A stretch of DNA of 64,000 nucleotides from Glandiceps talaboti (GCF_964340395.1 NC_135559.1:13956259-14020258), one strand, 5' to 3'. Shown: positions 1 through 11,737, numbered from the stretch's first letter. The notes: generated by a model from the sequence alone, not told the origin. A program made the numbers and translations.

Positions 1-639
1 GAAAAGGAGAGACAGAGAAACATGAAGATGATTTTTCATTTTTATTTTTAAATCGACTGACCGCCCCATAGTTGCCATGAAAATGTAATGAAATCATAAA
101 AAATAACAGTGTCACCCTAATACATGCTGGTGAGGTGGTAGTGCCAGTTCAGTGTTAGTACTTAGATAACTTGATGCTAGCCAAGTCAGACAGTGGTTGT
201 GAGCTGTATAGTCAACTGGACAACAATACTACATCATCTAACTAACTAAAATACTTTAAAATATATATGAAATAACATTTGTGGCTTCATAACAGCTACT
301 GAAAAAAGTTCAGACAGAAGATTTATTTCCTATGACGTATTAAATATGTCAAAAAATCCTGAAAATATGAAAGTACATGTAATATATTATGCATGGTTTA
401 AGTGTATACTTTCGTGGTATTATCACTCTGTGCGGCTTCCTAGCAATGTGTAACCAGGCTGTAGCTACTACACAGAAATACAGTAAATACACTCAATGCC
501 AATAAAACCTTCATCTCATAAATAATGAGTACACTCTCTGGAGTAGAAATTGTGAATTTTTTAACATGTTATCATCGACACGTGTTACTCAATCAAAATA
601 TTCTCATGTGTCACCCCGACCCAATTGGATATAGTTCGT
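1..639. other. gene-free AT-rich stretch
   Basis: No coding signal, RNA gene or clear repeat structure is visible here. Reading frames on both strands are short and carry no recognisable motif. Confidence 0.5.
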
Positions 640-1010
640 GTAGTTAGGCCTAACAAAAAAAAAATGTTTGGTTCTGATTACGCTCAATTTTAGAATAGGT
701 GGGGTAGGGAAATTTTTCACTTTATTTTTTAAAATATTTTTTTTTCATATGTGAGTGTCTAGTTCAGGTAAATATGTTTTCTGTTGTTTTCCATATGGTC
801 TCTGTGTTATTGGTTTCTTCTCATCAGATGTACAGCCATTACAGACTTGAAAAAACAGTTTTATATTGTCTTTTTAAGTTGATGTCAGTTTCTGCATCCA
901 CTATTTCTTGTGAGACTTCACAATGTTTGCGATTTTATTATTTTTTTCTCAAATATGTAAAAAAAAGTTTAGGATTGGCATGAAAAACTATGCTATGTTT
1001 TCAACAGCAT
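640..1010 (+). repeat. dispersed repeat, copy 1
   Basis: This stretch is clearly related to 24811-25160: both start near a TGGTTCTGATTAC motif and continue through matching GTGAGTGTCTAGTTCAGG and GATGTACAGCCATTACAG blocks. Short similar peptides can be read from both copies, but only because the DNA is repeated. Shorter pieces of the same family appear near 26680-26975 and 33358-33440. The class is unknown; the second copy has an inverted AACCAGAACCAAAC end, which suggests terminal inverted repeats. Confidence 0.6.
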
Positions 1011-1346
1011 CTACCATATTATAAAACTCAACGATAAACTCAACAACTACTGATAAATCACTCATTCTAGGCCACTTTCTGGTGAGACCCAAACACACAC
1101 AACATAAATCACTTTATCTCTGTGGTGAGAGCTAACACAGACACTGCGGGGTTATTAAAACTTATCCTGTATTTACCAAACAAACACTTGGCTTATCTGA
1201 AGTGTGAATTATTAAAATGTTTCCTGATAACAAACTAAAAATACAGACATAAGTGGAAGACAAATATGAAACATTATTAATTTGATATGTGAAAAAAATT
1301 AAGTAATATCGGAATTGCCAAATCTTTTCCTGAAAAAATTTATTGA

Positions 1347-1925
1347 TTAAAGTGGCCATAAGGATGGGGTTTGGGAATTTTTAATTTACAATTTTTTTGA
1401 TCAAGGCTTCTTACTTGTATTATAACACAGTATATGCCAAGTCCTTGTTTGTAACTCACTAAATTGAAATTGGGTTGTCGGTGGCCGAGTGGTTAAACCA
1501 CTTGCCTCTTACCACTGTGGTCGGGGTTCGAACCCCATTCAGGGTTCAATTAAATTTACTACGCTGTAAGTAAGAAGAGTGTCGTTCAGTTTGACTCTGC
1601 CAGACAACGCAGGTCTTCCCCAGGTACTCTGGTTTCCTCCCCTGCATTAACACTGAACCCATGAGGGATGGCCCTCATTGGACTTCTTTGCAGACAAGTG
1701 TTTATATGCTTAAAGAATTATCCAGTATAAATAAAGATTATTATTATTATTATTATATTGTTATTAAATTGGAAAAGATTACTAAATGTGTAAAATCTTT
1801 GTTATTGTACGTACAATAACAAACTTTTTACACATTTTTTTTTTAACTTTCTGCAATTTATTGAGTTATAAACACAGACTTTGTCAATGTTGTTTATGTT
1901 GAAGTAGGAAGCCATGATAAAGAAA
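1347..1925. mobile_element. foldback MITE interrupted by a SINE
   Basis: The element begins with TTAAAGTGGCCATA and contains a TTATTGTACGTACAATAA palindrome. It is the same family as 7711-8440 and the intact copy at 58890-59122. A tRNA-derived SINE sits inside it. The right terminal repeat is eroded, so the end coordinate is approximate. Non-autonomous DNA transposon is the best class by structure; the superfamily is not determined. Confidence 0.6.
1467..1764 (+). mobile_element. tRNA-derived SINE with 7-bp target duplication
   Basis: The head resembles a Ser/Leu-type tRNA: an A-box-like TGGCCGAGTGG about 20 bases in, and a B-box-like GGTTCGAACCCC about 50 bases later. A non-tRNA body follows, containing CCCCAGGTACTCTGGTTTCC, and the tail is AATAAAG plus an ATT repeat. 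The copy is flanked by TAAATTG at 1460-1466 and 1765-1771. Comparison with the uninterrupted sequence near 8210-8230 shows a clean insertion. It is not a functional tRNA gene, since the body and tail are SINE-like. Confidence 0.85.
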
Positions 1926-2223
1926 TGGCCTTGGTTGTCTTGGTGCACCTAGGCAACACATGACAAAGACTCAAGAACCACAGGTCAGGAGAAATTTGGT
2001 CAGTTGACCGAGTAAACAGACGACATCAAATTTAATATCGCAACAAATATATCAAGCACACTTTAATTAATATCGTAATTTTTGTTGTATTGCAAGCACT
2101 TGAAAAATTGAACGAGACAGACCCCTACATTGTATTTCAAAGTTCCCTATTAAATTGCTGCAATGCTTGAGTGCAAACATTACTTGATAGACTTTCTGGC
2201 TAGGTTCACATCTATATAGGCAT

Positions 2224-2640
2224 TTGTGCTAGATTGCAGATTTGAGATAAAAAGTAAGATAGACATTTCAACACACCATTTTTGGTGTTTCCGGCAAGGG
2301 TTTGTGGGAAAACCTCCTGTGATGTCATCACATCGACCACAATCTCTTTATTGCGAACACTTTCCTTTTGTCAAGACTAAGATATTGGGGAATAAACACA
2401 GTGTAATGTCATCACAGGATGTTTCCCGTAAACCCTTGCAGGAAATGCCAAAAATGACTAAACACATGTCAAGTGAAGTAAAACTTCTTTACGAGATTCA
2501 AGATTTTAAGGTTGAGTAAGTTACTAAAAAGCTATCACCAAAAAGTATATAGTTGATAGCAGTAATCAATACAAGTGTACTAAAGGTAGAGATTTGACTG
2601 GACTTTGTGTTCAAGCTCAAATAAGTTTAAAGCCAAAAGA
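2224..2640. mobile_element. foldback repeat, copy 1
   Basis: An imperfect inverted repeat joins 2291-2332 and 2405-2445, built around GTGATGTCATCACA-type sequence and CAAGGGTTTGTGGG. The downstream part matches 18121-18355, including GTTGATAGCAGTAAT and ACAAGTGTAC blocks. It is a probable MITE-like family with two copies in the window; no coding content. Confidence 0.55.
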
Positions 2641-3247
2641 CACATGTTACAGTACCAGTTACATAAGGCACCCAGATGTCCCAAGTTGTATTTGTTTTAT
2701 TTTCAGTAAACACAACTCCAGAGACTTATATTAATTATGTTATCTTTTCGTAAAATTCCGATTTTCTGTGTTGTTAGGAGAGGGTTAAGTGTAATGTTTT
2801 CATAATATGAAGATAATGAAAATGAGAATGTGGAAAATCCTGGATTTTAATTTTGAATCATAAGAAGTGGTTTCTATATCATTGCCTGGCAACACCTATG
2901 TGCCTTATTTTTCTTATTCTCCCAGAATGCGGAAATCATAATTATTTTATTAGCTGAGTTTGTCCAAATATTTTTCTTCCTGGGGCCCAAAATTTGGCCT
3001 TGGTAGGATTCATATATTCAAATATGATGTTATAGTGCAACAAGCAGCCATTTTGTTGTTGAAAATAGGTCTATGCTAGGGGGTCTCGCCCTATCCCTAT
3101 AATCTAATCCATCCCTATACAAATATGTATCTCTTGTACAATCTGTCCACTATTCTCTGTATTTGTTATGATTGCTATGAATGTATCAATATCTCGTCAC
3201 ATTCAATTTTATGTCTTGTGGTGAGAATAAAGTTTTTCAATTAATTT

Positions 3248-3427
3248 ATGCCAGATGCCATCCTCAGCAATGTGACACACCCACTGCATGACTGCCTCGG
3301 CAGACAAGGTGTGGTAAGAAATGGAAGGTTTCGTGTTCCAATGTGTCATACACAACGTTATAAATATTCTTTTATCCCAAGAGCTGTAAACAATTTGAAT
3401 GGACGATTAGGCAGACCAAGTATCTAG
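3248..3427 (+). pseudogene. 3' remnant of a non-LTR retrotransposon reverse transcriptase
   Basis: A frame ending in TAG at 3425-3427 reads about 58 residues of the type found at the extreme C-terminus of CR1/RTE-like ORF2 proteins. Recognisable pieces are HPLHDCL, GRFRVPMCHTQRYKYSFIPR and AVNNLN. The catalytic reverse-transcriptase core is absent, so this is a 5'-truncated dead copy. The 3' sequence beyond it may be untranslated tail of the same element. The clade is not resolved. Confidence 0.6.
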
Positions 3428-3669
3428 TTTTATCTCTAATATTTATTCTTTCGGTCCAAGTCTACATGTATATATTATTTTAATTTGTTCAATAGTATTG
3501 CTTTGTTTATTTGTTTTCTATGTTTGTCATTTTTATACGTTTCAAAGCAGACAGTTCAGTTTCTCCCAGTGAGAGAAATAAAATATATTGTTTTGTATTG
3601 TATTAACTTGAATAAGAGATCTTTATCAAAGACTACCCTTCCAATTTGCTATTCCAACTCTTTGAACTT

Positions 3670-3835
3670 GTAGTAGTGTTAGTCCTTCAAGTCTACAAGT
3701 AGGCTATATTTAGGACAGCTGAAATAGTGTAATAGAGTTAGTCCTTCAAGACTATACAGGTACGTAAACTACAGTTAGGAGAGCTGGAATAGTGTAGTAG
3801 TGTTAGTCCTTCAAGTCTACAGGTAGGCTATAAAA
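3670..3835. repeat. three-copy tandem repeat, about 66 bp
   Basis: The block TTAGTCCTTCAAG recurs three times with a similar TAGTGTA lead and TAGG follow-up. Copies are diverged. No coding content. Confidence 0.6.
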
Positions 3836-4981
3836 CTTGTCTATGGGGCAAACTCGTATATATTCAGATTGAATTCTAAAGTCTGAGTTTAAATATTTTT
3901 AAATTTTATTTGGGGTAATTTTGGTTGCATATTATTAAAATGTCCTTGCAGTATACTACATATTGGAACAGAGTTAACCATCACTTGCAATTAGCAGAAC
4001 TTGAAGCGGTTATTCAGGAATAATATATACAAAATTCAATAATTTAGTATACACATATATATCAAGGAAACCCTAACTATGGCATCAACTGTGCTAGCAA
4101 CGTCATTTGAATGACAATTTTAAAGCCACCAGAGACATGGATCAAAATCTGATATTACAGAATTGACATTTCTGGTACTTTCACCCACATAAAGAAAGCT
4201 TAAACTCTTCACGTGCCACTTTAAAACATAGTTTATATCATAAGAAACATACGCAGTACCAAAGTTTCCAAATAAAATTACAACTTTATTTACATATCTT
4301 ACAATGTACATCTCTCTGTAGACAAGACGACAGAATCAATCATTCAATCCTGTTGACTAAAAATGTTGTGCATTTTCCAGCAAAATAAAACATTGCGTTC
4401 ATCTAAAAAAATTCTTTCCTGCGGAAATTATAGTAAATAGTTTCTGTATTTCTCAATATTTTCAAAAAATATGAAATTTCCGGTTCCGTTTACTAATAGG
4501 ATGAAATATGTAATACAACTTGCAAAAAAACACCGGTGCATTTGCTTGCTTGTGGTAAAGTTTCATGCACAATGTAATAAGTGTCAGTAACTTATATAAG
4601 TATATTCACCACATGAGCCAGGCTCCCATGCATTGGTGATTTCCTTGAAGATCATAAGGTCAAAAAAAGGGGAAAGAATTGTTTCTGGCCAGCGCGAGAA
4701 TCAATTAAATACCCTTGCATTGGTCTTTTTTTTTGTGTTTGTCCAGCCCATGCAGTCTGCAGATCCGGGGGAAACACAAAAAATAACCCTCCCTACTTCA
4801 GTGAAGACATCTGACATCTGACATGACATCTGCCCCCACATACACACTTGCTCTAAAGTACTAAATACAAAGAAAAGTAACTGCCATAGATTGAGTGACA
4901 GGTTTGTTGAGAATAATAATAAAAAAAATTACATTGTCGCACCACTTTAGACAAAATGTCCTGACCAGAAACAATTTTTTT

Positions 4982-4987
4982 TTTATT
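4982..4987 (-). terminator. candidate poly(A) signal for the GPCR gene
   Basis: AATAAA on the minus strand lies about 220 bases past the receptor stop codon. It is the first canonical hexamer downstream. The region is A/T-rich, so chance occurrence is possible. Confidence 0.35.
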
Positions 4988-5204
4988 TTGCCTAAACAAC
5001 CGAATTTCTATAATTAATTCAGAAGACAGAAACAAACTTTCATATAGCAAGGATTTTTGTGATTCAAGATTTTCAAACAAACTGGTCTCCTTTCTTAAAA
5101 TGGACTTGGATCCAGACTACATATAAGAGAAGATGGTAAAGATCACTGAAAATAACAATTGTTTTCTTTTTCACCAGAAATTTCCACTGATAAATTGTAA
5201 ATAG

Positions 5205-6278
5205 TTAAAGACATGAACCATCATACCCAGCATAAGATTCATCTGAAGAAGGTAGGCTACGTCGGTTACGAGAAATCGATGATACACTTTGGTCCGATGG
5301 AATGCTTTTCCGTCCTCGAATTCGTGCCATTTTTTTCTGACACCTATAGCAGAGTTTTTCTCTGGCCTCTTTGTTCCAGTAAACGTAAACCCAGGGGTTC
5401 AGAACAGAGTTACTGAAACCCAGCAATAAGAGATAGTTCAGAACAATTTGTAAATCACATGTACATAATATCTGTACTGTCAAAGTTATAAAGAACGGCA
5501 ACCATGTAAAGAGGAAACAGCCGATTACCACAGCGACTGTCTTCGCTGCCTTGAGCTCTCGTGCGAGTCTCATGTGATTAACATCTTGCAAAGTTCGCTC
5601 AAGATCTCTTATTTGTTTGGAGTGTTTGTGAGAAACTGAGTATATTCGTGCGTAGAAATAAATCATGACCAACAACGCTGGTAGAAATCCAAACAATATG
5701 ATGAAGATTGGGTAGCCGGGACTAAGCACAACAAGAAATGAACAGCTACCGGTATAGTCTGAATTACTACTGCAAAGTATAGGAATTAAAGCAAACAGAA
5801 ACGCTGTCGTCCATATCATGATAACCAATATAACTTCACGTTTTTTTGACATTCTTTGGACGTAGTTCAGCGGTTTCGTTATTGCTAAATAGCGGTCATA
5901 TGCGATGACGAGAATACTGTAAATACTGGCTGCACATGCCATTACGATAATCACGATTTGAAATAAGCATCCGATTAAAGTATCTTGTTCAATGCCGATT
6001 TTCAGAAGCGATATTACGCAGACGAGTCCGACAAAAAGATCGGCGATGGTCAGACTAATCACAAAGATATACGATGGCTTCAGGTGAGCCTTGTTTATCC
6101 AAATTGACACCAATACTAGAATGTTACCGGAAAAAATCAGTAAAACTTCCAGTATCAGAATCACGAATGTGATTACATGATGAGTGGTCCATGACGCCTG
6201 TTCTTCAAAGTCTAGGGTGATGTTAGTCACGTTTGTGTTGTTTCTATCAAAGATAGGTAGATCAAAGAAATTGCCCAT
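5205..6278 (-). CDS. class A G-protein-coupled receptor, GPR119-like, single exon
   Basis: This is a 357-residue rhodopsin-family seven-helix receptor of the plasma membrane. Three N-glycosylation sequons lie at N13, N16 and N19, then seven hydrophobic segments between about residues 36 and 300. Family hallmarks are all present: GN in helix 1 (N52), LxxAD in helix 2 (D80), the helix 3 cysteine C104 with partner C179 in the second extracellular loop, DRY at 128-130, TWLP at 258-261, and NPWVY at 294-298. A basic, Ser-rich tail follows. Loop 3 (SHKHSKQIRDLE), the helix 5 region and the LLGFSNSVLNPWVYVYWNKEAREKL segment recall vertebrate GPR119, a Gs-coupled lipid-amide receptor. The ligand here cannot be inferred. 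The first ATG gives a complete N-terminus. It is intact and intronless, as is common for such receptors. Another lipid or adenosine-type class A receptor remains possible. Confidence 0.93.
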   Translation of the reverse strand: MGNFFDLPIFDRNNTNVTNITLDFEEQASWTTHHVITFVILILEVLLIFSGNILVLVSIWINKAHLKPSYIFVISLTIADLFVGLVCVISLLKIGIEQDTLIGCLFQIVIIVMACAASIYSILVIAYDRYLAITKPLNYVQRMSKKREVILVIMIWTTAFLFALIPILCSSNSDYTGSCSFLVVLSPGYPIFIILFGFLPALLVMIYFYARIYSVSHKHSKQIRDLERTLQDVNHMRLARELKAAKTVAVVIGCFLFTWLPFFITLTVQILCTCDLQIVLNYLLLLGFSNSVLNPWVYVYWNKEAREKLCYRCQKKMARIRGRKSIPSDQSVSSISRNRRSLPSSDESYAGYDGSCL

Positions 6279-7225
6279 CGCTGCACAGCATGGATTCTAC
6301 TCCTAGACGTCTATCAGCACAAACGTCTCTCACCACTTTAGATTACCAAGTCCGTGATAAAACTGTCACCGTAAAGTAGTCTCAAGTGTACATACATGTG
6401 GAGATACGATGGACGCATAATCTAAAGTTTATCCCATTTATCCACAGACGTGAATTCGTGAATCAAGTTTGATGGGGAGAGATGAGCCGTAGATGCAACA
6501 GACAAGAGACATCATGGTTTTCATTGCGTTGATGTTAGTCGCACTTGGGCATCATCTGCCATCTGGGGGTCAATCTTTGAGTACATCGTGGCAAGCATTT
6601 GAAGAGTATCATTAATATGCGAGTTGAAGTATCATGAATATGTAATTAGTTTCCGTGACAACTTATGACATTGTATCTATGCACCACAGAGAGGACGACT
6701 TCTGGTGTCTTAACTGTAGGGTACTTTATCACAATGATGTATTTGCATACTACTGGTTTCACAAGGTAGTCATAACCATGGCAACAACATCTGACTGGTG
6801 GTTTTAAGGATGAGAAGTCAAACACAAATTTTAAATATCAGAAAGGATGACTGTTCGACCAAATTGCAGCTTTAAGATGTATCTTTGTGACTACATCTGG
6901 CAACTTTGTATGAAATGACTGAAATATACTATTCTGTCAATGACTAGGTTGGCATTCTTCAATGTATGGTTACTGCACTATTTGGTTGCTATGGTGTTCC
7001 ATGCATTTTAAGCTAGTTGTTACAAAGCATCAAAAACTTGCCGACGATAATTCCACATTGATGGCAAAATCGGTCCAATTTCCACAGACGGAAAAATAGT
7101 ATATCCTTACATACACAGCAACAACGTCAAGGAAAAAGAGAGCAATTGAACCATCAGTCCAATAAAATTAAATTCGTGACTAACTGTAAAAGCAATATAT
7201 GACTAGATCATAATTTCCTTTAGCT
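6279..7225. other. gene-free upstream region of the GPCR
   Basis: This must hold the receptor promoter and 5' untranslated sequence, but I see no distinct TATA box or other element to assign. No additional coding exon is visible. Confidence 0.4.
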
Positions 7226-7228
7226 AGA

Positions 7229-7386
7229 AGCCCCACCCATGCATGTATTTGATTGGCTCTCAATTATTGATTGACAACAACTGATGTTATCAGTAGTCTG
7301 AGGTTAATATTGATAATTTACTGGATTGGCTATAAGCCCCACCCATGCATGTATTTGATTGGCTCTCAATTATTGATTGACAGCAA
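7229..7386. repeat. two-copy direct repeat, offset 106 bp
   Basis: A block of about 52 bases beginning AGCCCCACCCATGCATG is present at 7229-7280 and again at 7335-7386 with almost no differences. The near-identity suggests recent local duplication. Confidence 0.8.
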
Positions 7387-7710
7387 CAAATACAAAATGT
7401 AGTGAATAGTAATGCTGTCATTAACATCTACTCTGTCACTAGGCTAGAGTTGAGTTATGTGTTGGTAAGCAGTTTATACCTTACTATATACAAGTTGATG
7501 GCTCGACAATTACCGATACCACGTCATATTCTAAACTCATCATCGTCATCATTGAAAAATAAATTCCAAGACTGATGTGTATCCTGGTATTACTTCCTTT
7601 ATCCAAGCCAACACGAAATTAAAGATAGATTCACTAAAAAATTATCTACTATCAGTTAGTGGATGAATAAATATGTTCGTAATGACAAAATAATATTTTT
7701 GTCATTTCGA

Positions 7711-8440
7711 TTAAAGTGGCCATATAATAATGTCATGATGTTGGTTTTTATCTAGCGCTTTCCTACTCTGTGCTCAAAGCGCTTTACAATTACTAGTATT
7801 ACCCCTGGCACGGATCAATGGCAGCACAATGGCCCTTTATACTTCCTCAACTCCCTGGGGAGCTTACAATCCATTGCAGCCTTTAAGAGCGCATATGATT
7901 AAAGCATTCACATTACAACCTCTATCCTACCAGGTCCCAAATTATACAGCTGGGTTGACTGAGGCACAATCATGGTTCAAATCTTGCCCAAGGACTTTAG
8001 CCATTCAGAAACAAACGACAACAACAACGTTTGAACCTACAACCTGCAGATTCAAAGCCGGCCACTCTAACCATTCTCCCATCATGACACCACATGGATG
8101 AGGATTGGGTACTTATTTTGGATTTTTAATTTATAAAACAATTTTATCATAGTTTCTTACTTGAAAAATCAATGTATAACAACATATGCCAAGTCCTTGT
8201 TTATAACTCAATAAATTGCAGAAGATTACTAAATGTGTAAAATCTTTGTTATTGTACGTACAATAATAAACTTTTTACATATTTAAAAAAAATCTTTTTG
8301 CAATGTACTGAGTTATACACACAGACTTGGTCTATCTTGTTTCATATTCATCTTTCAAATAGGAAGTCACGATAAAATTGTTTTATGAATTAAAAAATCC
8401 AAAATAAATACCCAATTTTCATCCATATGACCACTTTAAT
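7711..8440. mobile_element. foldback MITE split by a second SINE
   Basis: The left end is TTAAAGTGGCCATAT at 7711-7725. The element resumes at 8091 with CACATGGATGAGGATTGGG and ends in the inverted terminus CCATATGACCACTTTAA. It is a sibling of 1347-1925 and 58890-59122. The interruption is the SINE at 7726-8089. Confidence 0.75.
7726..8089 (-). mobile_element. tRNA-derived SINE with CR1/L2-like tail
   Basis: Read on the minus strand, the head carries A-box-like TGGTTAGAGTGGCC and B-box-like GTAGGTTCAAAC. The end carries AAAGCGCTTTGAGCA and GGAAAGCGCT followed by ATAAAAACC, the tail style shared with CR1/L2 LINEs that supply retrotransposition. It is flanked by imperfect 6-bp duplications, CCATAT (7720-7725) and CCACAT (8090-8095). 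Other copies are at 25977-26275, 29823-30300 and 36697-36850. Confidence 0.8.
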
Positions 8441-8778
8441 TTATCTGGAATTCCCAGTAACAATAATAAAGTATGAATAAAAATTCCTATAAATTTCCAA
8501 CATGACTATGAAATAATAAGTTATCTTTAATCATATTGTGGGGGAGGGGAGGGGGGATATTGGATGGAATGGCAGAAGAATGAAAAGACAGACAGATAGA
8601 ATATTAGTTTGAAGTCTAAAATGAGTTTGAAATAGTCAGACAGAATCACAGATGGAAAAAATTAGAAAGATATGAGATGATAAAAACACCTGAAGTATAC
8701 AAATCAAAACAATTTAGTAGTTATTTTAGTCAAATATAAAACAGTAATTAATTTTAATACACATCACAACAATGATGT

Positions 8779-8905
8779 AATGGTACATGGTACTATAATG
8801 GTTCTTAAACAAGCTTTGGTACTATAAATTTATCTTAAACAAAGTTTGGTACTATAAATGTAGCTTAAACAAGTTTTGATACTATAAATGTATCTTAAAC
8901 AAGAA
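8779..8905. repeat. tandem repeat, about 32 bp, four copies
   Basis: The unit GGTACTATAAATGTATCTTAAAC and variants are repeated about four times. Intergenic; no coding content. Confidence 0.7.
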
Positions 8906-10231
8906 CAGGTGTAATAGTCACTAGACTGTTTTTATTTATTACGGATAGTAAGCCGGTAAAATTCACCCGAGTTCCCAAATTATTTTACAGGGGGTCACAT
9001 CATCATTATGGTACAGCATATTGGAAACCATGCCAGTTTTACCATATTTACTGGGGGTGTGTGGGGATGGGGATGGGGGTGGTGGTTGGTTTCCAAACTT
9101 TAGCAAAAACACTGATTAGAACAAACATAAACATCCTTGATTCACTGACCTTCACTATCTAATTTGGGAGGATGTCAGTTTCACCTGTCATATTTTAATT
9201 AAGTATGTCAATAAGATATCCTGGTGATGAAGGCATGAACAGGTAGTGATGTTTTGATGTGATGAGCTAGTCACTATCAGTACAAATAGACTAGACAGAA
9301 TGTGAGTATAAGGGGGTTCTCATCGAGTGAGTTGAGTTGACACTGAGTCACTCTAGTCTTTAATACCTAACATAAAACCCCAAATTTGAACAGTTGTGTC
9401 AATTCTGAATCAGGTTAAATTTAGGTATTAAGGTACAATGAGGGGTTTAGAGTCGACTTATCTTTAGTGTCTGACACAAAATTCCATTTGATTATGTAAG
9501 TGTATTTAGTTTCCTGATAGAGAGGGTTTCAGGGTTAAAGATCAGGGTTGCTGCTAAATGATTGGAACAAATGAAGGCTATGCTAATATTGGATGACTTT
9601 GGTATATGATCTGCGTCAGGTACAAAAATTCAGTGTGAATGGAGTCCCAAATCCAGCTTATTAGTTTTACTACTTTATGTCACCTCAGAGTGAAACTCAT
9701 ATTTGTAGTCTGAAAATAGTATACATTCACTAATACTAACAGTTTTGAGTGGTTTGTGGTCTAGCATTTAGTTACAGATTCTAGTATAGATGAGATAGAA
9801 TGTGAGTATATTGTCTACAAACAAGTTATGTTACATTGATTGTAACAGTTTTGAGTAGTTTTGTGGTCTAAAAGTTAGTTATAGATTCAAATCTAGAGTG
9901 CATAACTTCTGTATGTAGTAGACTTCAATGGGACAAAAATAAATCAGTATTTTATGAAGAGGGTTGTACAATTTAAAATCTACCCGAACTCTGAAAATAT
10001 GAGCTTCTCAAGGTTACTGATCATTTTTCGAACTAAAATTATTGACTAAGAGATACTGTAGGAAGGTATATGCATCATAGTTTTATAAGGTTTACCCCTC
10101 TTGGCCAAATTTGAAACCAAACTGACATAAATGTGCAGGGACATGCAAAAGACTATTTGGCATCAATAATCAATTAACATCATACTTAATTTGTCTTGGC
10201 ATGTTTGTGGTAGTCAAGTAACTCTACATGG
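8906..10231. other. gene-free stretch
   Basis: No exon or RNA gene is visible. A GTGAGTATA block and a GGTCTA-GTTAGTTA block recur loosely near 9300-9900, suggesting old diverged repeats. Confidence 0.4.
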
Positions 10232-10650
10232 GGGCGTGTTTTCTATGATCTCTCTCCCTCCACGTTTAGTCAAATGGAAAATTCTACTGAAATTCTAGCT
10301 TAATCTCCTGCTGGGGAAAGGGTGAACAACTAAATGTGTGGGCCCGTTTTCTATGATCTTTCTCTCTCCACGTAGTCAAATGGACAAATTCTACCGAAAT
10401 TCTAGCTTAATCTCCTGCTGGAGAAATTGTCTTTTTTTTTCAGTTTACTACAAACTCAACCTCCACTCTTAAAATGAGTCACCTAAGAACATTGTAACGT
10501 CATCAAATTTACATCAACACTCAAATTTACATAAACTACCGCTGTAGGTGGTAAGAACGAAATGTCATGCTACAGAAATCCATTTGACTATACGGTGGAG
10601 AGAGTGATCATACAAAACAAACCCGACACATATAGTTTCTGGACTAGGTT
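10232..10650. mobile_element. foldback MITE family, copy 1
   Basis: The left end reads CTATGATCTCTCTCCCTCCAC followed by AGTCAAATGG; the right end is its inverse, CCATTTGACTATACGGTGGA with GAGAGAGTGATCAT. The left terminal segment, with TCTCCTGCTGG, is itself duplicated at 10320-10420. Related copies are at 21483-21890 (opposite orientation) and 47465-47775, with a diverged relative at 43200-43400. Confidence 0.7.
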
Positions 10651-11421
10651 GGTGGTTGTGATTGATATGTTTAATTTCTATTTTGTATTTTTCATTTAGT
10701 TCTAGATTTGGTTCATCTTGGTAGTACGACTTACAGGCCTGACTTTAGCTACGTCGGTCCGCAAAACACATATCCGGGCCATAAAGATTATCATCTACAA
10801 ACACATGACTGAGTAGCTTTGCAATTCATCCAGTCTATATAAACTAATTTACAAACATTCCAATGAGAACAACATCATCTTTGTATTCATTGCAAACTAA
10901 TAATTCTAACTGATTGACAGTTTTATACCACACTGCTTCCATTTCTAGCCAGGCACCCAACATTACATAAACTATGAACTCTACTGTATGTCTCTTCTTA
11001 CTTCATAAAAGTAGCCTGACCTCTAAACTCTGACCTCTGACCTTCCATTCTATGACAGAGGAGTAAAATATCATGACTCTGTTGCTAGGTGCCAACGACA
11101 TGTAAAAATACCATCACCAAGTTTCTTCGAGTGTGAATAGCATTCATATTATAGACTGAGGTAATGATAATTTTTGTAGCAGGATTTATAACATCCTCGA
11201 TCACAAGTTTGCAAACCTTTTTACAGATTTAGCAATAAAGTACTTCAGGGTGGAGAGCTTTCACAATGATTATAACAAACTCCTTGATAAGATTGTTGCC
11301 ACGGAAATCAGCCAGCTGCCTCTCTTTTGGAGACGAATCATGAAAATATGTCATTTGCCTGAGGCACTTCTCTTTGTGTTTTTGTGACTTTTTTTTCTGC
11401 ATGAAAAGGATTTTGATATTT
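10651..11421. other. gene-free stretch downstream of COG3
   Basis: This may include the last part of the COG3 3' region. I searched it for a short terminal COG3 exon and found no convincing one. Confidence 0.35.
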
Positions 11422-11427
11422 TTTATT
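11422..11427 (-). terminator. candidate poly(A) signal for COG3
   Basis: The nearest minus-strand AATAAA lies about 560 bases past the last COG3 stop codon read here. An A/T-rich setting makes this tentative. Confidence 0.3.
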
Positions 11428-11737
11428 TTATGAGAAGGGTGTTTGGAATGACGAGAAGGCTTTGGCACCCTTGTTATGTTATTTCAGGAAAACACTATAA
11501 TAAAGATAATGATCACTGAAGTGTCTCACAGATTCTATTCTCAGACTGGCACATCACAAAATGGACTTGACATGTCATTTGCATGTTATAAGGAGGGTGA
11601 TTGAAATAACAAGTAGACTTTAATAGTGCCCTTATGATGTTATTCTGGGAAAACATCGGGAAATACCACTTCAGGGATAATGGTCATTGTAGTGGTTGAC
11701 AGATCACTTGTGGTAGATTATCTGATTGATTCATTTT

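Noticed and set aside
774-983. A conserved small protein shared with 24898-25098
   Set aside because: Similarity covers non-coding flanks equally and the frames are shifted by indels; it is a dispersed repeat.
1475-1540. A tRNA gene (Ser/Leu type)
   Set aside because: The A and B boxes are present, but a SINE body, tail and target duplications follow; the cloverleaf is not complete.
11040-11095. Candidate last COG3 exon after a CACCTAG acceptor (QQSHDILLLC...)
   Set aside because: The LLL run is suggestive, but the acceptor is weak, the reading continues well past the expected length and no other similarity is seen.
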